Source: Pegoplata infirma (taxonomy: Eukaryota; Arthropoda; Insecta; Diptera; Anthomyiidae). From it: DNA of 64,000 bases. The stretch is taken from contig OY992537.1 of NCBI GenBank assembly GCA_963921195.1, positions 94,508,736-94,572,735 of the forward strand, given 5' to 3'. The translations under genes and the position numbers were made by a program. This document shows, in pieces, positions 9,645 through 20,929 of the stretch. The notes below the pieces were generated by a model. The model worked only from the letters and a program-made list of their open reading frames with translations, did not search any database and was not told where the DNA came from. Within the stretch, counting starts at the first letter, position 1; each line of letters starts with the position of its first letter.

Positions 9645-10446
9645 ATTCCCCACCAATTTAACACCAACTAAATCAAAAACAAAGTCAACCGAAAAAGTTT
9701 GACGAGGTCAACGAAGTGAAAAAGATTGCTCAAATGATAAATTTATTTGGACTACAACAGATCCGCCACAATCACCAACAGAAGAAGAACATCAAGGCGC
9801 CCGGGATAAAATTGAAGATAATGAAGAGGCTCAGAAACTATTTCAACAATTTAGAAATGTTTTCGGTACTGAAATTGGCACTAATCTCTATTATGCCCTC
9901 AATTCCGATGATGATGATAGTGATGAAGTCGCTCATATACGCATAGAACAGATGATGGCTGAAATGAATGAACTGACAGACTCATCAGATAGTACTACCA
10001 AGACTACTACCACTGTTATATCACCCGATAGTAGTACCGATATCGAACAACCGATATTTGAAGAAATTATTATAACATCTCCCATGTCTTCATCATCATT
10101 GTATGCCATACGAACACCATCTCCGCCTTTAAGGACTTTTATGAAGTATCCTTTTAATGTGGAACGTCCTTCACGATATCATCCGACATTCACACAATCC
10201 GATTCCGAGGAAGATGGTATTACTTTAACGGAAATTGTTGAAATACATCGTGCTCCTTCAGTAGCTCTGATAACACTTGATAACAATAATTTTCATTTAC
10301 ATCCGCCTCCTTCGTATTATACATCGAACGATGAAGGAGATTTTGATATTGAGAGTCAGGTTAATAATAATAATACATCATGTTCGTTATCATCCACTTT
10401 AACCGATAGTAAAACTTTGGATGTTCGTACTCCCATTGTGGTCTAA
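9645..10446 (+). CDS. GPR158/179-like GPCR, last exon with in-frame TGA
   Basis: The acceptor 'ttctattctattttcag' ends at 9644. Joined in phase 2 to the upstream exon, the frame runs to TGA at 9700-9702 (context TGAC), then stays open for 247 codons to TAA at 10444-10446. The post-stop part has coding character: a DPPQSPTEEE segment, an acidic DDDDSDE run, a helical IRIEQMMAEMNEL stretch, SPDSSTD, TPSPPLRTF and a Ser/Thr-rich C-terminus. It is an intracellular receptor tail, likely disordered and phosphorylated (inference). The open region and the splice phase agree, so the TGA is really in frame. Explanations are stop-codon readthrough, use of a weak in-frame acceptor at 9716 that skips the TGA, or a recent nonsense mutation or base error (CGA to TGA). 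After the TAA, 10447-10735 is AT-rich sequence, probably 3' UTR. Confidence 0.7.
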
Positions 10447-10919
10447 AGAAAGAAATGTAACAATAGATATAAAGATTGCCAAATGTTAATTTTTTAAAAT
10501 AACGGTATTTGAGTTATCGGTTAATTCTGAAGTAAGAATTAAACACCAAAAACTGTTAAAAGTAAATTAGTTTTGGGCTTTATGACGCTGTGCAACAAAT
10601 TTGGGGTCTTCGAGTTTATCTTGATTGGGACAAAAAAAAAATTAAAGTTTTCCCATAGAAGGGTTTTGAAAACTTAGCTCGAGTTCTCGAGGCCCACTGA
10701 AGTTTTGAATTTTTTATCAAAGGCGTTTGGAATAAGTCCAAAAAAAGTATTAAATATAATTCTGAAGCAAATAATGTTCAAAGATGTATTTAGTAAAATT
10801 TAATGGCGTTTCTTTTCTTAGAACATATTAACCCTCTGTCTCCCATTTTTAGGGGTCATTTTGGCACTTTTTTTAAATATCCTCATAGAACACCAATAAA
10901 ACGTGCGTTTAAAGTGATA
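10447..10919. other. GPCR 3' flank and LINE target region
   Basis: No coding signal. 10735-10906 resembles 13385-13525 (shared 'attctgaagcaaataatgtt'-like and 'cgtgcgt(t/g)taaag' segments), so it is an older dispersed repeat. The last 13 bases, 10907-10919, are the left target duplication of the LINE. Confidence 0.5.
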
Positions 10920-10994
10920 GGTTAGGTTAGAGGTGGCGGAGTCAAAGACTCCTCACATAGACTGGATGGTCCATAGCGAAACCACAATAATTCC

Positions 10995-11444
10995 TCAGCG
11001 ACGCTGATAGAACGCATTTGTCCTCATCGCGCATTGTACTATTTGCCTTAGGTCGACATTCGAAACCGTTTCCAAGCTCTCGAAGTCATGTCTGCCTAAA
11101 ATGTGCAGTCGGGTTCTAGCCAAAGCAGGACATTGGCAAAGAATATGTTCGACCGTTTCTTCAGTGTTAGGTTCATCGCACCTTCTACAGCTTGCATCAG
11201 AAATAAGTCCCATCTTCTTTCTATGATAACCTATTAGGCAGTGCCCGGTGATCACTCCAGTAAGTACACGGCAGTTCCATCTAGTGAGTGAGAGTAAGTA
11301 TTCAGTTTTTCTTAGATTGTAGCATGCCCACAATCTTCTACTGATCGCACTTGTTGTTAGCTCTCTCCACTTTCTATTAGCCATTGCAGTGTTTTGAATG
11401 TCGCGTAGCGATCTGAAGTGCTGGATTGGTGGATCAATATGCAC
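10995..11444 (-). pseudogene. LINE ORF2 C-terminal Cys/His domain
   Basis: 149 codons continuing the LINE after a frameshift. It contains TRWNCRVLTGVITGHC followed by CRRCDEPNTEETVEHILCQC, the CX2C...HX4C motif common at the C-terminus of RNase H-bearing insect LINEs. It ends at a stop near 10995; the remaining ~75 bases to 10920 are the 3' UTR with the CTAACC tail. Confidence 0.78.
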
Positions 11445-12244
11445 AGAATACCAATACCATCAGCACCTTGTTTCGCGAGCTCGTCCGCTCTCTCGTTTCC
11501 TTGAATACCTATGTGACCTGGTACCCATATTAGTTTCACCTTGTTCATACTCCCTAAACTTTGTAAGTTCTCGAAGCATTCGAAAACTAGAGCAGCTTGG
11601 CTGTCAACGTAAAAGTTAAATTCTCTGTTTGTTTCATCACCGAACTGTAAAGCAGCCCTGCTTATGGCAACTATTTTGGCCTGGAAAATGCTAGAGTCCA
11701 ATGGAAGGATAAAAGTCTTCTCTAAATCTCGCAAACTCGTTGAAAAACCTGCACCGACTCCCATGGATTGTTTGGAGCCGTCTGTGAATATGTTAATAGC
11801 GTTCATTGGGGGGTTTTGCCAGTTTGACCAAAATTCTCGAGTCGGAAATTCTACGTCGTATTTCCGGTCAAAAATAAGTTTGGGCACTCTGTAATCGGTG
11901 GCAATATCATTTAAATTGTCTATGTTACTGTGTCCAAAATTGCATTGCCTGAATAAATTTGACTCTTTGAGACGAAGGCAGGACTTATAAGCCACCCCCT
12001 TTGCAAAGATGTCAATTGGTATCAGGTGCAGTAGCGTGTCAATAGATTCAGCTGATGTTGTTCTCAGAGCGCCTGTGATGCATAAACCCATGAGACGTTG
12101 AATTCTCTGAAATTTTAAGTGCGTCACATTACGCTCCAGTGGGTTATACCAGACCATAACACCATACAGTAAGATTGGTCTTACTACAGAAGTATAAATC
12201 CAGTAAGTGATCCTTGGTTCCAGTCCCCAAGTTGCGCCAAACAT
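11357..12244 (-). pseudogene. LINE RT thumb plus RNase H domain fragment
   Basis: 295 codons. The N-terminal part (VVRPILLYGVMVW and FQRIQRLMGLCITGALRTT) is the region after the RT catalytic core in LOA/I/R1-type LINEs. RNase H follows: Asp in IFTDGSK, the Glu position replaced near FQAKIVAISRA (usually an AE pair), Asp in FYVDSQAA, and VPGHIGIQGNERADELAK near the end. The AKI for AEI change suggests a missing catalytic acid. The frame then shifts to the 10995-11444 segment. Confidence 0.8.
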
Positions 12245-13253
12245 TTTCTTGCACGCGTGGAAGGCGTTGTATGCCTTCTTGACCCTTTCTTCGGTGTTTT
12301 GTTTCCATGAAAGTTAACTGTCTAAAATGATTCCTAAAAATTTCGCTTGGTTTGATAAAGGAATTCTAACTCCGTTTATCTCGACAAAACACAACCCTGT
12401 GTCGTTCCTTTTGACCTTTGCTGGTCCCCATTCTGCTGTCACCTCACGACATGATAGCAGTCACGACATGATATCCATTTTGTGATACATGGGTTGATCA
12501 ATGCCGTCTCCATTGCGTTAATTATTGCCTCCATACTGACATTGTTGAAGGTACCTTCAATGTCCAGAAAAGCGGTCAGTGTAAATTCTTTATCATGCAA
12601 AGATTTTTCTATAGTGTTAACTACAGAGTGAAGCGCAGTTCTATAGATTTTCCCTGTTGATAGGCGTGTTGCGAATCAGAGAGGAAGTGAAAACCTAGAT
12701 TTTCTCTTATGAAAAGGTCTAGAATCCTTTCTAGAGTTTTCGAAATAAAAGATGATAAACTAATCGGTCTGAAGTCTTTTGCCATTACATGATTCAATTT
12801 TCCACTTTTTGGTATGAAAACCGCCTTAGATTTTCTCCATGATTGCGGAACGTACGTTAGTTAAAGACAAGCAATAAAAATGTCCATTAAGTGAGGGATG
12901 ATCTCATTTGCAGTATGTTGCAACATTGCTGGTAAGGTTTGAAGGAACCTATAGCCCATGCCAGACGTTCTCTCGAGAACAAGTTTAAAGGACAAGTTAA
13001 CGGTCCTTTATGTTGATTTCCTGAAATCGATGTTTCCCTGCAACCTGGAAAGTGCGTCCTTAAGAGTACGTCAACAGTTTCCTCTGCACTTTCGGTCCAT
13101 GTTCCATCACCTCTTTTTAGCAAAAGGTGGGGGATGGATTTCTTCGTTAAAACTTTTCTCAGTTAGGCAGCATCTGTGTGTGTTCGATTTTACTACAGAG
13201 CTCATTCCAGCTGCTCTTTTTCGATTTCCTAATTAGCTTCTTAAAACTCTTAA
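12245..13253 (-). pseudogene. Decayed LINE reverse transcriptase core
   Basis: In broken frames: a linker block with LKRGDGTWTESAEETVDVLL and THFPG (about 13123-13040), a RPISLSSFISKTLERILD-type segment (about 12780-12720), and the first catalytic motif as AFLDIEGTFNNV (about 12570-12535). The FADD box is not found; the sequence jumps from the CITKWIS region (about 12480) to the VEINGVRIP-type region, pointing to a deletion. Confidence 0.7.
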
Positions 13254-13266
13254 GTTTAAAGTGATA

Positions 13267-14427
13267 TGTTTTACACAAATTTTCTGCACTAGGAATAGTC
13301 AAAGATCAAAAGTTCGTGCGAAAAGTTCAAAATGTTTAAAAAAGTAAAATTGTAAATTATCACATTCAATTAAATTCTTCTGAGTTTCAAAAAAAAGTAT
13401 TTAAACTAGTTCTGAGGTAAATAATGTTAAGAGATGCCTTCACTGAAATTTGATGGAGGTTATTTTCCTGTTTCCCATTTTCAAATATTCACCTAAAACA
13501 CGACTAAGGCGTGCGTGTAAAGGGTTAAAATGTTCGAGAAATTTTTACTGCAGATTTTGAAAAGTTCATTGATAAACTCCTCCACCTTGGGGGGCATATG
13601 GAGAGGATTTTGTTAGCGGCCCAATCTAAGATTAAGGGAGCCAAAAAAATGCAGGAAGATGGACAAACATGGCATTTAACTTAAACCTATGTTTGACAAC
13701 CGATTTTGATCAGATCAGTTTCAAATGAAGGAGTTTTCTTATTTTTATCGGACGATTTCTATTACGTGCACATTAGAGTTTCCCTCATTTTGGAAATGTT
13801 GAGACGGTACCCGCTGATTTTACGCCCCTACGACCACCCCTTCCCTACGCGACGCACATTGGTTGAAGTGTGGCCGAAATTAATTTTTTTCATATTCGCC
13901 AATTTGGATAATTTTTTGGTATTTTGTTGTCAGATATCTGAATATTATGATTCCGTAATATTAGGCTGATATATTTATTATTTGTTTGGACAGACACGCT
14001 CAAAGTTCATATATGTTCGCTTGTTTAAAATGGCATGCAAATTTACTGTACATTCAATCTTTTGGTACAATCAAAGTAAACCTATCATTTGACTTTGTTG
14101 TATATTTTCGTAAATGACAATTGTCATGAATGAGATTTGCATTAAAAAAAGTTGTAAAAAGTGCCATATAAAAAATTTCGTAGAACAAAGTATAAACAAC
14201 ATCAAAATTTCAATGTTCATCAACTTCAGTGGACTGCATCTTTTTAGCGCTGTGGAGCGCTGTTTAACGAAAGATGCCAAATTGCAGCTTGAAGTCTCAG
14301 CTAAAAGTTAAAAAAAAATTCAGCTGCTCATACCTGCTCATTTCCAAAAAAAACAGTAAGAACTATAAAATAATAAAGTAATAAAACATGAATTTTCCTT
14401 CATGCTTTGGAAACTCAGATTTTTATA
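13267..14427. other. Gene-free flank with a foldback fragment
   Basis: AT-rich sequence. 13385-13525 resembles 10735-10906. 13767-13860 ('gttgagacggtaccc' and 'ttacgcccctacgacca') matches the outer arm of the foldback at 63.2-64 kb. The remainder shows nothing I can identify. Confidence 0.5.
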
Positions 14428-14640
14428 GCCTCCAACCACAGTAAGGGGGTATACTGACTTTGTCATTCCGTGTGTAACACATCGAAATAACGGTCGGGGA
14501 CCCCACAAAGTATATATAATATTGATCCATTATAGAATCTAAGACGGCCGTCCGTCTGTAGAAATAACGATGCAGTCCAAACAAAAAGAATATCTCTTAT
14601 GCCATATTATGTTCATAGACCTGCGCTTCGACCAAGGGGG
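14428..14640 (+). mobile_element. mini-me-like element, partial (subfamily 3)
   Basis: Begins 'cctccaaccacagtaaggggg', then 'tttgtcattccgtgtgtaac', the core with 'gaccccacaaagtatata' and a very short GTCCGTCTGT tract. This is the same family as 17085-18694 and the copy split at 51607/56184. It decays after about 14640. Confidence 0.65.
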
Positions 14641-15660
14641 TTAGAAAATTTGAGTTTTTCCAGGCGTGGGCGGATCAGGTTTATGTTTTCAGGAGCCCAT
14701 TCTTCAATTACAATATTAATTTTTGTGAAAATTTAGTTAATACATTAAAAATCAAGGGAGTTATGTCGTTTTTTTAATACAAGTTGTATGGGAAGTGGGC
14801 GTAAAAGTGGGCGTAAAAGTGGGCGGATATTTTTCAAATTTCACACAAATGATTCTGAGTGTTTAAAAATGATATGTGCCAAAAAACAATGCCGTAGGTC
14901 AAAATTTAATTTTTACTTTGTATGGGAGGTGGGCGTAAAAGTGGGCGGATCATTTTGATTTTTGCATTTTTTTTTCTTGATTCAAACAAAAAAAGCCTAT
15001 GTGCCAAGTTTCATTGTCCTTCGACAACTTCTTTTATTTTTAGCCGCTCGTTCTATGAACATCAACTAATGTGCGACGGGGCGTTAAAGAGCGGGGCCTT
15101 AAAAATCATTTTTCCATATAAACCAAAAAATGATTTTTTTTATTTTTGATTTCAAAGCGTAAAGTAAAATATATGTTTTTCGATCTGCCTAAAATTATGC
15201 TTTAAAAAATACTATTTTTTTCGAATAATTTTACAAATCATTTGAAACGTGGTATTGTGACAACTGGGCTTTAGAAGATTTTTATGTCCAAAATTTTGGC
15301 AAGTAAATCAGGGATGGGAAAAGTCAATACTTTAGTACTTTTTGCAGTACTTTTTCACTTTTTAAAATACCTTAGCACCCCCGCAACCGATTTCTTTTCT
15401 AAACCAAACGTTTTCATATATTTAAACAAATCTAAAAGAATTTCAGAAAATCTGCCGATTTTTATAGAAAAAAATAATTTAAAAGTCTTATTTAGCTTCT
15501 TGCTGGCAGATATTTCAGAGTTAATTCTGAAATGTTACTACTAAAACACCTTACTATTAATCTATTAAACAAACTTGTAGTTTTGATTTCTTGGATTAAA
15601 AAAGACACACGAATCTGTATTTTCACCGTGTTTCGTTAACTACCCTGCAAGAAATTGAAT
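14641..15660. other. Gene-free region with dispersed repeat pieces
   Basis: 'agtgggcgtaaaagtgggcg' appears at 14795-14830 and again at 14930-14950. 15065-15130 ('ttaaagagcggggcctta') matches the foldback arm at 63350-63390. No credible exon; the open frames here are short and unsupported. Confidence 0.45.
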
Positions 15661-15664
15661 AGTG

Positions 15665-15900
15665 CTACACACAGAAATAATTGAAAACAAATTTCAATCA
15701 GTAAAAACGTGGATTCAATTAATTTTTTAATTGAAACTCCTCTGATGAAGAAAATTGTTATATCAATCATCAAATTGTAGGTGATTAATTGATTTTTTTC
15801 AATCAATCGATTTTTCGATTTTGATCAACAATTTGATCATTTTTTTATTTAAAGTCAATTAAAATAATGATTGATTTAACAAATGAATTTTAAGCTTTTG
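15665..15900. repeat. Sequence dense in ATTGAA/TTGATT motifs
   Basis: Repeated 'aattgaaa', 'aatcaatc' and 'gattgatt' words in both orientations give a weakly palindromic stretch beginning 'acacacagaaataattgaaa'. It resembles the MITEs that start CACA(C)AGAAA elsewhere in the window (26997, 58526), but the right end is unclear. Confidence 0.35.
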
Positions 15901-16034
15901 ACAAAATTATTAAGAAATTCATATTTTTTGCTTTCCAATATGTTGTCGACAGTAAAAAAAAGTAAAACCCAAGTAATACAAATTATTTGGATTTAAAAAT
16001 CGTAATTTGTACCGATCTTTTACGAGTTACAAAT

Positions 16035-16165
16035 GATATTGTACGAATTACAATTGGAATTTTCAAATTACATTGGAGTTAAGAAATTTCAAATGGAATT
16101 TTTGAATTACAAATGGAATTTTCGAATTGCAAGTAGAATCTTCGAATTTCAACTTGAATTAAGAA
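16035..16165 (+). repeat. Degenerate minisatellite, ~24-bp period
   Basis: Six or so units of 'gaattacaaatggaatttt' and variants ('gaattgcaagtagaatctt', 'gaatttcaacttgaatt'). The 77-codon open frame across it is a by-product of the repeat. Confidence 0.6.
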
Positions 16166-16784
16166 ATCTTCGAACGAAAACAGCTGTAAAAGGTGAAGTC
16201 AAATGCCTTTATTTTGAAAATGTAACATCCTGGCAATATTTAAGAAATAAATGCAGTGTGTTATAGTCAATAAATAAATATCATTCAGTGTTGGTTTTGA
16301 TGTGTTTACAAACTAATTTCATGAAAGATTTATATTATTTATTTAGTTATGGAGAAAATTGCGAAAATTTTTCAAAATCAAAAAAATAAAATTATTAGGA
16401 TTTATTATTAATTGCTAATATAATTTATAATTAAATAGTTGAATAATTTTGTTGTTTTATATTGTAATATTAAGTTTGTTGAAACATGTATGAAATGTTG
16501 GATTCATAGAGTAGTATTCAAAATTTGGTTAAGAATTATTGTGTATGAATTTTGTAAATTAGTCAATTAATTATTAGGTTTTATGTTATTTGTTCATTTT
16601 TTTTTTATGTTTTAACAATATTAAATGGGGAAATATATATTGAAAGAAATGTCCAAGGAAAAGAAACTTTACATAATGTATATTCTGAATAGGGTTAATC
16701 AAGTTCGAGGTCATTGTTCTTTACTAATTAAAATCTATCAGTTTGACATTCGTTATCAAATTAAGAAAATCACAAACTAGTCCC

Positions 16785-17051
16785 AGTTGGCAAAATAAAG
16801 CCACACCTGACACACAGCTGACTCTCCCTTTATGAAATCGCTGACATCTTCATACAATTTTTCAAAATGTCATCAATGACATGTCAGCAGTGTCCACCAG
16901 TATCGGTGGCCACTAACAATTCGTTTAAACATCTCCTGACCAACTGCTGACATGTCATTGTTGACATTTTGAAAAATTGTATGAAAATGTCAGCAATTTT
17001 ATAAAGGGAGAGTCAGCAGTATGTCAGGTGTGATTTTTTTTGCCGACTGGG
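16785..17051. mobile_element. MITE with ~115-bp inverted repeats
   Basis: The ends are 'cccagttggcaaaa' and 'tttgccgactgggg'. The arms share 'cacacctgac', 'gctgactctcccttta' and 'catacaatttttcaaaatgt' in inverted order, around a short centre with 'ccagtatcggtggccac'. Non-coding. I could not read a clear target duplication. Confidence 0.75.
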
Positions 17052-17084
17052 GTGTATTCTATTTTGAATCCTCAAAGAGTGTTA

Positions 17085-18694
17085 TTATACCCTCCAACTA
17101 CAGTATGGGGGCATACTCACTTTGTCATTCCGTGTGTAACGCATCGAAATATCGGTCGATGACCCCATAAAGTATATATGGGGCATTCCATGTGAAATCG
17201 GACACTTTGAAAAACTTTTTTTTTAGATTTTCCCAATTTGTTTACAGTTTTTAGTACCCTTCGAAAACTCCTTCGTGGTAAATTTTCAGATTTTTTTAAT
17301 GACCCGTTCAAAAGATATCGAATTTTTAAAAATTGGTAGTTTGTTCCTTTACTCAAACTTCTTTTAATCATAACTTCTTCAATAATGGTCCAAATTTCAA
17401 ATTTTTTTTTTTTCAAAATTTTTGTTTTTTTACGTGCTTTCTAAAAAAAAATCCCAAAAAATTCTTAAAAGCGCTCTAGTATGCGATTTTTAAGTTTTAA
17501 AATTTAAATCTCATTTTTGAAAATGTTTGTACTCTTCGATTTTTTTGAAATTTTTTTGTGTAAAACTTCTATCAATTCTACAAATTTTTTGCCCAGGAAG
17601 ATCGTGGGATAACGATTATTACTATTTTTTTAAATTTTTTGAAAAAATTTTATTGTAATTTTTCAATCTTAAAATCATTTCTACTGCTCCAATGGTGCGT
17701 CATAGAGGGGTCCTTTATAAGACCGACCCCCATTAATTTTTACGTCTGAACATTTCTTTGGAACAAACTAATACCCAATCTCCAATTTCTAAGGGGGCTC
17801 CCACACAAAACGACATTTTTTTAAAATTTGTTCCAACCGCTCTAACTGCCCTAATAGTGCCCTTAGAGCAAGAAAATGTATGACCGACCCCCAATATTGT
17901 TTTAGTCCAAACATTTTCTCTGAACACACCTACCCTCTATCTTTAACTGTTAAGGCGGTCCCCATACAATTTTTTTTATTTTATATAAATTTGTTTTTAA
18001 GAATTTTTTGGGATTTTTTTTTAGAAAGTACGTAAAAAAACAAAAATTTTGAAGAAGTTATGATTAAAAAAAGTTTGAGTAAAGGAACAAACTACCAATT
18101 TTTAAAAATTCGATATCTTTTGAACGGGTCATTAAAAAAAGTCTGAAAATTTACCACGAAGGAGTTTTCGAAGGGTACTAAAAACTGTATACAAATTGGG
18201 AAAATCTAAAAAAAAGTTTTTGAAAGTGTCCGATTTCACATGGAATGCCCCATATATTATTGATCAGTGATCGATTCTAAGACATTTTAGCGATGTCCGT
18301 CCGTCCGTCTGTCCGTCCGTTCGTCTGTAGTTAACACGATGTGTTAAAAGAAGAGAGCCAAAATAAAAGAGCTAGGAACCTCAAGTTGGGAACAAATATG
18401 TATTATGTTCCTAGGCAGGTTAAGTTCGGAAATTGGCCAAATCGGACCAGGGGGAAAAAAGTTCGCCCTTTAAGAACTAAACCAACCTCTAAAAAAATAC
18501 ACGTTTTTACATGTTTTTTTGTATTTTGTTAAATAAATGAAACATTTGGTATATTTATCGCGATGGAAAGTTGCTCTCAACGTGCCCCACTGACCCTATC
18601 AAAAAAAAAAGAAACGCCCCTGTCAATTTTTTTTTTTTTACATTTTGGAGGATATAAAAGATTCGGCACAGCCGAATTTAACACTCTCACTTGT
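17085..18694 (+). mobile_element. mini-me-like element (subfamily 3), split by a foldback
   Basis: 5' end 'attataccctccaactacag', core 'atcgaaatatcggtcgatgacc'. After the insertion at 17180-18251 it resumes 'tgatcagtgatcgattctaagac', GTCCGTCC tract (18295-18331), and ends with a hairpin 'attcggcacagccgaat' followed by 'cttgttt'. The terminal hairpin plus CTTGTT end recurs in copies near 20385, 35437, 38111 and 62350. Confidence 0.8.
17180..18251. mobile_element. Foldback element inserted in mini-me, ATATAT target duplication
   Basis: The inverted ends are 'ggggcattccatgtgaaatc' and its complement. Arms of about 280 bp (17180-17460, 17985-18251) match closely, including 'ccttcgaaaactccttcgtgg' and 'gatatcgaatttttaaaaa'. 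Flanks are ATATAT on both sides (17174-17179, 18252-18257). A second, split copy lies around 56585-57890. No coding capacity. Confidence 0.8.
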
Positions 18695-18791
18695 TTTAAT
18701 TCACTTTCCTACATGTAGTATTGGATTTCTAATTTTGCTTAAGAGTCTTGACAATGATCTCATGACACACATCGAAACACGTGTCGACTTA

Positions 18792-19388
18792 CAAGGGAAG
18801 TCTCCCTGTTGTCACCCGCGGATCTTTATGGAATTATTTTTATTTTGTAGATCAGAAAAAATAAAGGGACACGTATTTTATTTTAGCGGCCCAAATTCAT
18901 ATTTAGGGGGTAAAAAGGAGGGGGGAAGACAAGGCCATTTTTCAGTTTTTTTCGTTTATCTCCTATATTATGCAAAGAAACCTAGTCATGTTACATAACA
19001 AATGAAAGGTCTTTGGAAAACCTATCTACGTGTGCTAAGAACGTGTCCAAACATGCTCAACTTTTCGTCATATTGAGTAAAATACCAACATTTTAGGACA
19101 TTTTTGTTAATAAATCGACAAATATTAATTTCTTTGGCCCGTTGTTAGCACTAAGAGATAAGTATTTTAATACCTTTAATCTGATATCACACATGCCTAT
19201 AATAATTTTGTTTAAATAGGCGTGAATCTTAAAAAACTGAAAAGGGTCAATTTCCAACCATACAAATCGACCCCCCCTAAAAATGAGTTTGGGCCGCTAA
19301 AAAAAATATGTGTGGAATTAATTTTCATTCTTAACAACATATCCAAATTTCATGAAGATCGGAGGGTGACACCAGGGAGACTTCCCTT
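18792..19388. mobile_element. ~600-bp MITE with CAAGGGAAG ends (copy 1)
   Basis: The ends 'caagggaagtctccctg' and 'cagggagacttccctt' are inverted; 'atctttatggaatt' and 'aatttcatgaagat' extend the TIR to about 45 bp. The interior has 'agcggcccaaattcatattta' and its inverted partner 'gagtttgggccgcta'. A near-full copy is at 31236-31805, and a scrap at 50229-50350. Confidence 0.75.
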
Positions 19389-20806
19389 CCCAGCAGAAAT
19401 TTTGCTGAACTGGCAGCAGCTTTTGGAAAGGAAACTCGAGTCAAGGAGCGCATCCAAGCATGCTGAATTCATGCATGATTCTCTAAGGCGATGTCACACT
19501 TTAGAGCGGAGTTGGATACACCGAAAAAGCGCTCTTTAGATGCTCTGAATTCACATATCTTTAGAGCGCTGAAAAAACCGCTATAAAGATGCAGTGAATT
19601 CATGTATCTTTTTAGAGCTGAATTATGCAGAATAAAGATGAAGCACATTTGACTATTTCTGAAATACAAATTACAAAATCTATTTCTGAATGCAATTGGA
19701 AAATCTTAAATACAATTGACTAATTCTGAAAATCAGTTGACTCCCTGCTATGATTGGACATTTTTATACCCTCCACTTAGTGATAGAGGGTATATATAAG
19801 TTTGTCATTCCGTTTGTAACTCATCGAAATATCGATCTGAGACCCCATAAAGTACATATATTCATGATGCCCGATCGATTTTAAGACATTCTAGCGATGT
19901 CCGTCTGTCCGTCTGTCCGTCTGTCCGTCTGTCCGTCTGTCCGTCTGTCCGTCTGTCTGTCTGTGTAAAATGCTGTCGCGGAAAAAATATTGCACAGAGA
20001 TGACCGAAACTAAACATATTTATTGGAAGTTCTCCCGAGAAGTTTGGTATTGCATTTGAGCGATATCGGTTCAGCGGTTCAAAAGTTATGAACGAAAATG
20101 TAAGCACACCTCAAAAATTTCAGTACATTCAACATAACCTAAAAATACAAAATGCTTTAATTCGGCTTCTTGTTGACATATGTGAACATAATTGAACACC
20201 AAATGGTATTTAAACAAGTACGAACATATTTTTTGACAAAAAAAGAAAAAATCGCGGATTTTTTTTTACTAAAATTTTTCGCGGAAATTTTTTTTTCAAA
20301 AAAAATTTTTTTTTTTTTAAAGTAATTTCCTTTTAAATAAAGTTTCTTGCAATAATCTTTTTGAAATTGTGGAGGGTATCACTACATTCGGCAAGGCCGA
20401 ATTTAACTTTTTTACTTGTTTGAAATATAATTTGTATTTTCTGAAACTAAAGTGGAAATGGTGTACTAATTTTTTTTTTCTTTCAAAATGTGTTAAAGGT
20501 GTTATGATTGAAGCACTCTTTGCAGCGCTGATTAATGCGCAATAATGATGCAGTGAAATCATGTGTCTTTGTCCAAAACTCATGGTTTTTAATTCAAAAA
20601 GTGTTAAATATATTTAAAAGGAAAGCATGTTTGAAATTTTATCAAAATATAATTTTATATTTTAAGTTTTATATAAAAAATCTTAACAAAAAATTTAAAT
20701 TTTTCCTCTTACTTTTACTGCATCCTCAAGAGCGCTCTTTGGATGCGCTTCGGTATGCTATAAAAAGATGCTGTGTCGCAAAAATCTCAATTTATTTTTG
20801 CTGGGT
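19389..20806. mobile_element. TIR element with CCCAGCA ends, split by mini-me
   Basis: Left end 'cccagcagaaatttt', right end 'aatttatttttgctggg'. Internal motif variants of 'gagcgctctttagatgc' recur at 19490-19620 and 20510-20790 on both sides of the mini-me insertion at 19765-20420, showing one older element opened by a younger one. No coding frame of note. Confidence 0.55.
19765..20420 (+). mobile_element. mini-me/DINE-1-like element (subfamily 1)
   Basis: 5' end 'ataccctccacttagtgatag', core 'catcgaaatatcgatctgagacc', a long GTCCGTCT microsatellite at 19898-19963, then 'tcggttcagcggttcaaaagtt', and a 3' hairpin 'attcggcaaggccgaat' followed by 'acttgttt'. This is the best intact copy of the subfamily in the window. 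Confidence 0.82.
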
Positions 20807-20929
20807 TGTTAGTCTTGCAAAAATGACGAAGAAATAATTTTAAAACAAAAAATAATTTTCAAATTCTGTTTTAATTTTTAAATTAATAAAAAATATTTAT
20901 TATTCGACCAATAAATTCTATTGAAAAAA

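Larger units (their letters stand above)
10920..13253 (-). mobile_element. 5'-truncated non-LTR retrotransposon with RNase H (I/LOA/R1-like)
   Basis: On the minus strand the 3' end is at 10920, with tail 'ctaacctaacc', and the 5' truncation is near 13253. A 13-bp target duplication GTTTAAAGTGATA flanks it (10907-10919 and 13254-13266), the mark of target-primed reverse transcription. Order from 5': linker region before RT (about 13245-12890), decayed RT (about 12880-12420), RT thumb (12240-11900), RNase H (11820-11470), C-terminal Cys/His motif (about 11215-11130), 3' UTR. Several frameshifts and an RT deletion make it dead. The clade call is by domain content only. Confidence 0.88.

Noticed and set aside
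12958..13236. 92-codon plus-strand frame
   Set aside because: Antisense shadow of the LINE pre-RT region.
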